A stretch of 24,001 nt of DNA from a virus: the IMG/VR virus record IMGVR_UViG_3300027320_000052, positions 1 through 24,001 of that record; one strand, given 5' to 3'. The translations under genes and the position numbers were made by a program. This document shows positions 7,745 to 14,556 of the stretch, piece after piece (the first letter of the stretch is position 1; every line of letters begins with the position of its first letter). Under the pieces are notes generated by a model that saw only the letters and a program-made list of their open reading frames with translations, did not search any database and was not told where the DNA came from.

Positions 7745-8758
7745 TTAGGGGGTCAGGAGTTGGGTGTTGAGGGTAAGTGCTACGAGATCCATGGATGCGC
7801 CGGTGGCATTGTGCCAATCGCGGGCGGCTTGGCGCAGGGCTTCGCGTTGGGCGTGGGTGTACCACTGCTCGTCCGTCCACTTGTGCTTGGCCATCCACTC
7901 TTCGGCTGCGGATGTTGTAGAGATACCGAGGCGATTCCACATGCGGGTGCTGGCGGCGTAGATGTCTTCGGCGCTGGCGACGATGCCGAGGCACTGCGCG
8001 AGTTCCGCGATAAGGCAGAGGTCGGTGGAGGCGTCGCGGTCGGCGTGGCTGGCGTAGTGGTGGAGGCGCTTGCCATCGCCCACAGGAAGATCGTTTGAGA
8101 GTAGGGCCGTGAGATTCGCCGTGTGGATATGCTGCGGGATGTCGCGGAGCTGTGGAGCGGCAACGTGCTGGGCGTGCCGTATCGCTTCCTCGGCATCGAG
8201 CGCCTTCTGGTCGCGGTAGTTGTCTTTGAGCAGGTCGGCTATAGCTCCCAGGTCTCGGCGGAGGCGAGGCCAACTGCGCTCGACGTAGTAGATCGAGCGG
8301 GCGGCGGCGAGCAGGCTAGGCAACTCGGCGGCGGCGAGCAATCCATCGGCGACAAGGCACTCGGCAGTGGCGCGGATGTTGACGATAGGGATCGAGATGG
8401 CTCGGTAGCCATCCTCGCCGTGGCCGTGCGCGAGCGCGACATCGGCATCGTCCGTGCAGGATTCGTCGGCATACCAACCGGCGATGATTCCGACCGGCTC
8501 GGCTCCGTAGCGAGCGCACTCCACAGCACGGAGCGCCCCGAGGCTTCCTGCCCCTATCACTCGGCACCCTCGCTCGAGGGCGAACAGGATTTCCTTGTGC
8601 CAGGGAGAGAGGCTTTGGTGAAAGAGTCCGTCGATAAGGATGAGCGTATCCGGCCCCTCTGTGGCAGCGGCGGCGATGTCGCCTTGCTGGGCGGGTGGCC
8701 GTAGGTCGGCATCGGCGGGGATGTTGCTGGGGCGTGTGGGGCCAAGGAAGATTTTCAT
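7745..8758 (-). CDS. tfuA: TfuA-like protein, partner of YcaO
   Basis: 337 aa. Family marks in order are FLGPT (4-8), PPAQQGD (21-27), LIDGLF (41-46), WHKEILFAL (53-61), GAGSLGALRAVE (69-80), DDADVALAH (103-111) and VNIRAT (126-131). This is the TfuA core known from trifolitoxin and thioamitide clusters, thought to enhance YcaO thioamidation, possibly by delivering sulfur. The C-terminal 170 residues are helical and less conserved, rich in Arg, Ala and Trp (QREALRQAARDWHNATG). The start overlaps the YcaO stop as ATGA, so the two are made together. It is followed five bases later by a virion gene. No sulfurtransferase or ThiF-like gene is nearby, so sulfide would come from the host. Confidence 0.9.
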   Translation of the reverse strand: MKIFLGPTRPSNIPADADLRPPAQQGDIAAAATEGPDTLILIDGLFHQSLSPWHKEILFALERGCRVIGAGSLGALRAVECARYGAEPVGIIAGWYADESCTDDADVALAHGHGEDGYRAISIPIVNIRATAECLVADGLLAAAELPSLLAAARSIYYVERSWPRLRRDLGAIADLLKDNYRDQKALDAEEAIRHAQHVAAPQLRDIPQHIHTANLTALLSNDLPVGDGKRLHHYASHADRDASTDLCLIAELAQCLGIVASAEDIYAASTRMWNRLGISTTSAAEEWMAKHKWTDEQWYTHAQREALRQAARDWHNATGASMDLVALTLNTQLLTP

Positions 8759-10014
8759 ACGAGGCGGGCGCGGGGTCCGCGCTGAGAATAGTCAAATTTA
8801 TATCCCTCCAGAGTGGGGACGATCACTCGCACCACGGAGCACGGGTAGTCGTGGCTGAACTCATAGACGAGCGGTTCCGGTATGCCTGCGGCATCGAGCG
8901 CGGCACAGAGGGTGTCTATGTCGGCCTCGAAGGTATCGCTGGAGCGGTCGGCGTGGGCGTTGGCCGACGTGATCGGGTGGCGGTAGAGTTGCGCCAGCAT
9001 GGCGGAGTTATCCGCCGCCTTTACCTTCTCGAAGCGTTCGTGGAGAAAATCGTCGCGGGATCCAGCAATCCAGACGGCGCGAGCTTGGATGGTCTCGGTG
9101 AGAGCGCGGGCTTGGGCTACGGCGGGGTCGAGGTGTGCGGCGTAGCCTTTATTGATGCCGTGGCCGTTCTCGCAGTCGATGAGGTAGCAAATGTAGGTGG
9201 GGATCCCAATGTCGCTGGTGACATCGAGGAGGATAGGAGTCACATCGGCATCGCGGATGGTACGGACGAGGCGGGCGACGGTACGGTCGGTCACGGTATC
9301 TAGGTCCACTCGGGGAGATGCGGCGCAAGCTCCCTCATAGGTTCTGCCGAGACCATCGGAGAGCGTAGCGGATCCAGAATAAGCCACCGCATTTTTACCC
9401 TGGGCGATAGCGGTCGCATCTCGCTCGATACACTCGTAGAGCCCCCCAGCGACCGCCTCGGCATAGGTATTGCCAGAGGAGAGGCCGTTCGAGGTCGAGG
9501 CCCATGGGGTCGCCGCAAGAGGGAGTCCGGCTGGGTGCCTTGCTTGGAGAGAGATAGCGCAAGCTGGGACGTAGCGGGCCTTGCCGCTTTGCAATCCATA
9601 GACCTCTACCCAAGGTTGAGGGATGTGGGCATCGACTACGGCTCCAGAGAGGAGCGGGAGACGTGTCTCCGCAGCGTCGCCGAGCTGCGCGGCGGTAGCC
9701 ATGATCGAGCGCACAGGAGCGGTCTCACCCACATGGCGCTCGAAGCCCTCCATCATGGCCGAGCATTTCGCTGCGGCAGGAGTAGCTCCTTTGCCGCTAT
9801 CCACCGCGAGCACGATGGCGTCGGGGCGGATGCACTGGGCCACACAGATCCCGATCCGGTCGAGGCCGGTGATCTCAGCCAGGCGCGTGATGCCTGCGGC
9901 GTGGAAGTATGGGCGCATACGAGCGAGCGTCTGCTCGGGTGTGCAGGCGCGTTGGGCTCCGTCGATGCGGACCTTGGTTACTTCCAGGCGATTTCCAGCG
10001 AACGTAGTAGGCAT
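8755..10014 (-). CDS. ycaO: YcaO-domain peptide-backbone thioamidase (TfuA-associated type)
   Basis: 419 aa from the ATG at 10014; the frame is open to 10077, but that adds a His/Pro-rich stretch inside the upstream gene. YcaO proteins use ATP to phosphorylate a peptide amide oxygen; with TfuA partners they install thioamides (in archaeal McrA and in thioviridamide-type RiPPs). All three YcaO nucleotide/Mg motifs look intact: SAMMEGFER (residues 85-93, Glu89 and Glu92), AGGLYECIERD (189-199, Glu194 and Glu197) and ALTETIQAR (304-312) followed by GSRDD. SGKGATPAAA (73-82) precedes the first. The end lacks the PxPxP tail of azoline-forming YcaOs and reads GPRARLV, which agrees with the thioamide class. 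It is coupled to TfuA by ATGA and embedded in the late virion operon. Confidence 0.9.
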   Translation of the reverse strand: MPTTFAGNRLEVTKVRIDGAQRACTPEQTLARMRPYFHAAGITRLAEITGLDRIGICVAQCIRPDAIVLAVDSGKGATPAAAKCSAMMEGFERHVGETAPVRSIMATAAQLGDAAETRLPLLSGAVVDAHIPQPWVEVYGLQSGKARYVPACAISLQARHPAGLPLAATPWASTSNGLSSGNTYAEAVAGGLYECIERDATAIAQGKNAVAYSGSATLSDGLGRTYEGACAASPRVDLDTVTDRTVARLVRTIRDADVTPILLDVTSDIGIPTYICYLIDCENGHGINKGYAAHLDPAVAQARALTETIQARAVWIAGSRDDFLHERFEKVKAADNSAMLAQLYRHPITSANAHADRSSDTFEADIDTLCAALDAAGIPEPLVYEFSHDYPCSVVRVIVPTLEGYKFDYSQRGPRARLV

Positions 10015-12206
10015 CGGGTAATAAATCTGCGGACGGGTGTGGTGATACGGGTGGCGATAGCTGGGCCGTACTGGCAATAGAGGCGGATCGTTCGGTCGCT
10101 GGCGCTACGCAGCATCGCACGGCGGTAGAGCATCCAGCGCGAGGTCGATGTACCGAAAGCTGCACGGGCGACCCAGCACGCTGCTGCGGCCGCTCCGATG
10201 ACAGCACTCGCTCCAATGGCGGAACCTTGTAGGCCCATATTGGCAGCATCGCTGCTGGCCTTGGCCCCCATGTAGGCTGTCTGGAGGCTGGCGTTGTTGT
10301 TTTGGACCGTGTTCCAGCGGGAATCGAGCATCGAGGCATTCACTCCAGCCACATTTCCCGCCATTTGCGTAGCGTTGTTGTAGGTGTTTCCGATCATCTG
10401 TCCACTTTGACCAAGTGTGCCTTGACCAATGCCGAAAGCGGGATTTACTGCTCGCATGGTCGGATCGGTAGCGATATTGGCTTGAGCTATATTCAGACCA
10501 ATCCCAGCTGCGTTTTGGTAGGCTCCCGCTTGTTGCCCATAAAGATTCGCAGACTGCCCTAACTGTGTCATAGCATAGTTGCCACGCGATATTTGCGAGT
10601 TAATGTCGTTTTGGTTTGCGTTTTGCAGGAAGGCTCGATTCATCTCGACCTGGCGTTGGTTGGCGTCTTGGTTAGCCAAACTGCTTTGTTGGTCATATCC
10701 CGCTTGACTGAGCGCTTGCGATTTTGCGGCATCGTAGGATGCCGCAGAGGCCCCTTGTTCAAACTGGGCATTACTGAGGCCGAGTTGCATGTTTGTATTT
10801 TGGTTTGCAAGACCAGCTTGCAAGGCTCCTTGTTGTTGGAACTCCTGCGCCCTCGCGTTAGCAGCTTGGTTGAGTTGTCCAGCTTGAAGACCAGCTGATT
10901 GATTTGCCAATGCCGCTTGTTGCGCGAGTTGGGCGTTAGATTGCCCCAAAGATAGCCCTGCCTGTTGGTTTGCCAGAGCTGCTTGCATCGCCATCTGGGC
11001 GTCTTGAGAACCGGCTCGGAAACTAAAATCTTGGTTTGATAGTCCGGCCTGCTGGGCATACCCCGCCTCGGCAATAACCCGTTGTTGCGCGTTTTGGTTG
11101 TCTGTGAGTCCGGCTTGCTGAGCGAACTGAGCGTTTTGCATGGCCCGAGATTGCGCGACCGATTGATTGGACAAAGCGGCTTGCTGGGCACGTCCGGAAT
11201 TAGAATCCTGTCTGCCCATGTAGGCTTGGTTTGCTGCTTGCTGTATGCCAGTGGACTGCTGTAGCGCTCCGCTTGCAAATGAGCGTCGCTCGTTTTGTCG
11301 TTGAGTTGCGTAGCGGTCGCGGTTGAGCATTTCGCCTGCAAGCGCTGAGTTGCCTGTTGCCATGCCTCGGGCAGCGAATCCCGAGCGAGCAGATTGAGTG
11401 GCATCGCGCTGTTGTTCCGCCGAGAGAGAGCGCCCTTGCGCTAGTTCTGCTGCGGCTTGTTGCTGGAGTTGGCCTGATAGTCCACCTCCGCTGGCTTCGC
11501 GCATGAGGGCGTTTTCCGCTGCGCTGGCTTGGATGTCGCTGGAGCGCACATCTTGCACTCGACCGACTCGGGCAGATTGCATAGGCCCAACACCAGATAC
11601 CCGCGTGCCTGCCACGCGCTCTGGGGTTCCAGTAGAAGCTGCTTGCACATTTGCTACAGCTCCAGCTTGAGCGGCATTGATTTGTTGAGCGCGGATTTCT
11701 GCTGGGCTGTAACCTCGCGGCCCACTCACATCAGCGACAGGACCGGCTTGCGCTGCTTGCATACGACCTATATCAGAGACTCTCGCCGCCGAGACTTGAT
11801 CGGCTCGTTGCCCCATGGCGCTGGCTCCCAGGCTGGCAATCTGCCCATCAAGCGCTGTAGGCCCTTGAGCAAATTGTTCTGCATTCTGACTTAGATCATT
11901 GGCTCTAGTGGCGACCCCACCGATACGATCTCCTGCCGCAATGAGATTCTCAGTTTGTCCCGCAGCACCTTCCAGAGCCTTATTGGCATTATCTGTGTAA
12001 TCATTATTTAGTATTCCAGAAAGCTTAGAAATCGTCCCAAGCTGAAGCGCTTCCAGTTTTGGGTAGGCTTTGATCTGCGCTTCCAGTTGTTTATTGTATT
12101 GAGTTATGGCTGATCGGTTAGCTTGAGCCATGAGCGCCCCGTAGTCCACGGGTTGCGCTTGTGGAGGTGATGCTTGTTCCTTGGGCTTTGATGGACTTCC
12201 ACCCAT
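9978..12206 (-). CDS. Ala/Gln/Asn-rich virion protein, probable internal or ejected protein
   Basis: 742 aa from the TAATG-coupled ATG (MGGSPSKPKEQ); the frame runs open further up to 12278, but that is inside the previous gene. The N-terminus MGG-PSKPK followed by VDYGALMAQA and a helical segment is familiar from phage internal or tail-tip proteins. Residues about 150-540 are low-complexity Ala/Gln/Asn/Ser with recurring LANQ, QQAGL and AQ units, probably helical or extended rods. The C-terminus (about residues 680-742) has a hydrophobic Gly/Ala segment, then CWVARAAFG with a basic tail resembling the CWVARE-VYG ending of many phage proteins. It overlaps the YcaO start by 37 nt. An ejection or needle role is inferred. 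Confidence 0.7.
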   Translation of the reverse strand: MGGSPSKPKEQASPPQAQPVDYGALMAQANRSAITQYNKQLEAQIKAYPKLEALQLGTISKLSGILNNDYTDNANKALEGAAGQTENLIAAGDRIGGVATRANDLSQNAEQFAQGPTALDGQIASLGASAMGQRADQVSAARVSDIGRMQAAQAGPVADVSGPRGYSPAEIRAQQINAAQAGAVANVQAASTGTPERVAGTRVSGVGPMQSARVGRVQDVRSSDIQASAAENALMREASGGGLSGQLQQQAAAELAQGRSLSAEQQRDATQSARSGFAARGMATGNSALAGEMLNRDRYATQRQNERRSFASGALQQSTGIQQAANQAYMGRQDSNSGRAQQAALSNQSVAQSRAMQNAQFAQQAGLTDNQNAQQRVIAEAGYAQQAGLSNQDFSFRAGSQDAQMAMQAALANQQAGLSLGQSNAQLAQQAALANQSAGLQAGQLNQAANARAQEFQQQGALQAGLANQNTNMQLGLSNAQFEQGASAASYDAAKSQALSQAGYDQQSSLANQDANQRQVEMNRAFLQNANQNDINSQISRGNYAMTQLGQSANLYGQQAGAYQNAAGIGLNIAQANIATDPTMRAVNPAFGIGQGTLGQSGQMIGNTYNNATQMAGNVAGVNASMLDSRWNTVQNNNASLQTAYMGAKASSDAANMGLQGSAIGASAVIGAAAAACWVARAAFGTSTSRWMLYRRAMLRSASDRTIRLYCQYGPAIATRITTPVRRFITRCLLRSLEIAWK

Positions 12207-12556
12207 TACGATAGCCTCACTTTCTGAGCCAGCGTATTCCACCGGTAGGCATGGATGCGGAAAGTATTGCGGCGGCACCAGGCGGCCCAGGGTTGAGGGC
12301 GGGTGGCCACTCGGAGGAACTCGGCGATGGGGTTGGCGTGCCCAGTCGCGGCGGCGAGCGGGACGAACCAGGCGTTGGGGGGCAGGTTGTGGGTCATGGT
12401 ATTAGTCTCGGGGTCGTAGTGGGATTCGTGGGCGAGGAGGAAGACGGATGGCGTGGAAAAAACAAGACCATGGCGCAAATGCCAGCCGAGGATCTCCTCG
12501 AAGGGCTCCGTGCTGTGCTCGCGCTGCCACGCGATGGCTTTGTCAAAGGGGGTCAT
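12206..12556 (-). CDS. Orphan 116-aa protein
   Basis: 116 aa from the ATG that overlaps the fibre stop (TAATG); the frame extends upstream to 12637, but that part lies inside the fibre gene and is unlikely to be used. Rich in Trp (6) and His (8), it has no membrane segment or signal. Notable segments are FEEILGWHLRHGLVFSTPSVFLLAH, which is longer and partly hydrophobic, and RPQPWAAWCRRNTFRIHAYRW. No family was recognised. Its place between a tail fibre and a virion protein suggests a fibre-assembly chaperone or small structural part. It also sits two genes upstream of the YcaO gene and is one possible small substrate, but nothing in it looks like a RiPP leader-core. Confidence 0.65.
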   Translation of the reverse strand: MTPFDKAIAWQREHSTEPFEEILGWHLRHGLVFSTPSVFLLAHESHYDPETNTMTHNLPPNAWFVPLAAATGHANPIAEFLRVATRPQPWAAWCRRNTFRIHAYRWNTLAQKVRLS

Positions 12557-14550
12557 TATGCGCCACCGAAAAATATAACATTCAACACTTTGGGGTTGGC
12601 TTCGACGCTGTTGTAACCCGTGCAGAGGATCTCGCAAAAAGTTGCTTGTTGCGTGGTCGGGCTGATTGATAGCGCGTCTGGATTCACCGCGCTTGAAATG
12701 CCGCTCGCTACAGACACATAGTCTGTTGTTGTAAATGTACTTGAAAAATAGACGCGATACTTTCCAGGCGCAAATTTTCCAACTTTTGAAATGTTAAACT
12801 TTCGCAAAACCCTAGCCACTTTTATGATTTGAGTTGTAATTCCTGAGGCGGGGATAGTTGCTCCAGATATAGTGAAGTCGAATGTGTTTGCAGTCGCGCC
12901 AGATACAACCCACGTCCCATTTAGATAATTGTGAGGGGATACTAAATCGATACCAGTTGTTTGGGAAAAAGTCACAAAGTCACCATCTAATACCCCGTGG
13001 GCTGTTCTAGTGACGCGCATCACCGTATCGCTCACTTTGGAAAATGTAGTGCCACTTACAGGCAGATCAGTGATACTGCCATTGACTGAACACCACCCCG
13101 ACGCAAATTGGTTCGATCCGTTCTGTAGTTTAGCCGCCGTGATCGTGCCATCCCCGATCTTCGCTGCTGTCACAGCCCCATCGGCGATCTTTGCCGTTGT
13201 CACATTGCCATCGGCGATCTTCGCCGTTGTCACATTGCCATCCGCGATCTTCGGGGTCGTGACGGCTAGGTTATTGATCGCAGTAGTGGCAGATACATTG
13301 GCGCTGCCGTTGAATGCAGTCGTCGTGCCGATCACATCGCCCGTCAGAGCTATTGTGCGAGAGGTAGTCAGCGAGGACGCCGAGCCCGTGATATTGCCCG
13401 TGATAGTACCGGCAGAAAAATTTCCCGACTCATCTCTTACGACGATGGTATTAGGCGTCGATACGCTTGTGGCCGCATCTAATTTCGATTTGTCTGTGGA
13501 CGCCATAAATCCAGCACTCGAAGACGTCGCCGCCGTATGCGTGTGATTGCCTTCAGCCAACGTGCCTGCCGTTGTCCCAATATTTAGCGCAGCCGCACTA
13601 CCGATGCCTAGATTCGTGCGTGCAGCAGCAGGCGTAGTAGCGCCGGTGCCACCATTGGCTACGGCCACCGTGCCACTCACATTCGTAGCAGTGCCAGTGA
13701 GATTGGCCGTGATCGTTCCAGCCGCAAAATTGCCTAACCCATCACGAGCCACCACTTCGTTTGCGGTATTTCCAGAGGTGCCAAAGCTCGCCCAGGATGG
13801 AGGAGCCGCGCCATTTGTTCTCAGCACTTGCCCAGGCGTGCCAGCCGAGAGCATTTGAGTCGTTCCACCCGCAGATTGATACGGCACCGTCCCAGCGCTA
13901 CCGCCAGTCAAGTTGGTAGCATTCGTGGATGTTGCGGAGAGTGTTTGCCAGCTTGGCGCAGCGGCCGGTCCATTCGAGGTCAGCACCGAGTTAGCCGAGC
14001 CGATGCCTATTTCGTCCACCTTGCCAGTGGCATTGCTGTGAAAGACCTTCCACACTCCCGCCGTGTGGTCGCTGGCAGAGGTCATGCTGTGCGATTGAGC
14101 GTGCAGGCCCGTATGCGTGTGGTTGCCCTCCGATACCGTACCGGCCGTGGTGCCTGTGTTGAGAGTGGCGGCATTACCCAGGCCGAGATTCGTGCGAGCG
14201 GTAGAAGCATTCGTCGCTCCCGTGCCTCCATTAGCTACGGCCACCGTTCCACTCACATTCGTGGCCGTGCCAGTTAGATTAGCGGAAATGGTATTGGCTA
14301 CAAAGTTGCCACTAGCATCACGAGCGACGATGGCATTGTTTTGCCAAAGCGGCGTGGCCGTGGTGGCAGAGTTCGAGACCTTGCCTGCGGTGGCGATAGT
14401 CGCCAGCTTGGTATCGGCGATGGCCGCACCGGTTGCAATATCGGCGTTGGCTATATTGGTGACGCTGGCGGAATCGACCAGTTGGTGGAGCGCGGCCGGA
14501 GTGACGAGATCGCCATTTATGAATGTTTTGCCTTTGGTTACGTTTGCCAT
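12556..14550 (-). CDS. Long repeat-built tail fibre
   Basis: 664 aa. The head (MANVTKGKTFINGDLVTPAALHQLV) is a typical virion-anchoring segment. It is followed by two copies of a block of roughly 58 residues (TGTATNVSGTVAVANGGTGAT, ARTNLG, GTTAG, EGNHTHT), near residues 88-145 and 281-338. Next come four decapeptide repeats (ADGNVTTAKI type, near 431-473) that should form a triple beta-spiral or similar shaft. The C-terminal part holds an AHG module (TAHGVLDGDFVTF, ANTFDFTISG) and a beta-rich tip ending VIFFGGA, the likely receptor-binding end. No intramolecular chaperone domain is seen. Its stop overlaps the next start as TAATG. Confidence 0.85.
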   Translation of the reverse strand: MANVTKGKTFINGDLVTPAALHQLVDSASVTNIANADIATGAAIADTKLATIATAGKVSNSATTATPLWQNNAIVARDASGNFVANTISANLTGTATNVSGTVAVANGGTGATNASTARTNLGLGNAATLNTGTTAGTVSEGNHTHTGLHAQSHSMTSASDHTAGVWKVFHSNATGKVDEIGIGSANSVLTSNGPAAAPSWQTLSATSTNATNLTGGSAGTVPYQSAGGTTQMLSAGTPGQVLRTNGAAPPSWASFGTSGNTANEVVARDGLGNFAAGTITANLTGTATNVSGTVAVANGGTGATTPAAARTNLGIGSAAALNIGTTAGTLAEGNHTHTAATSSSAGFMASTDKSKLDAATSVSTPNTIVVRDESGNFSAGTITGNITGSASSLTTSRTIALTGDVIGTTTAFNGSANVSATTAINNLAVTTPKIADGNVTTAKIADGNVTTAKIADGAVTAAKIGDGTITAAKLQNGSNQFASGWCSVNGSITDLPVSGTTFSKVSDTVMRVTRTAHGVLDGDFVTFSQTTGIDLVSPHNYLNGTWVVSGATANTFDFTISGATIPASGITTQIIKVARVLRKFNISKVGKFAPGKYRVYFSSTFTTTDYVSVASGISSAVNPDALSISPTTQQATFCEILCTGYNSVEANPKVLNVIFFGGA
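13118..13262 (-). repeat. 30-bp tandem repeats encoding fibre shaft decapeptides
   Basis: Within the fibre gene, four near-identical 30-bp units encode TTAKIADGNV-type decapeptides (with the variants ADGAVTAAKI and GDGTITAAKL). The DNA of the middle units is almost identical, which suggests recent unit duplication and a shaft length that can change by slippage or recombination. Confidence 0.7.
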
Positions 14551-14556
14551 AGAGAG

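Noticed and set aside
7239-8273. 344-aa version of the internal protein and similar long N-terminal extensions (10014-10077, 12556-12637, 7233-7389)
   Set aside because: The extensions overlap upstream genes in another frame, are Arg/Pro-rich or otherwise shadow-like, and a better start lies at the gene junction.
8123-9303. Plus-strand open frames opposite TfuA and YcaO
   Set aside because: They are shadows of two well-supported genes, with compositions typical of antisense frames.
12448-12669. Plus-strand frames around 12.2-12.7 kb as a divergent gene
   Set aside because: They are antisense to the orphan protein and the fibre end, with no start signal or recognisable motif.
13118-13262. 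CRISPR-like short regular repeats
   Set aside because: The units are contiguous with no spacers and encode in-frame decapeptides of the fibre shaft.
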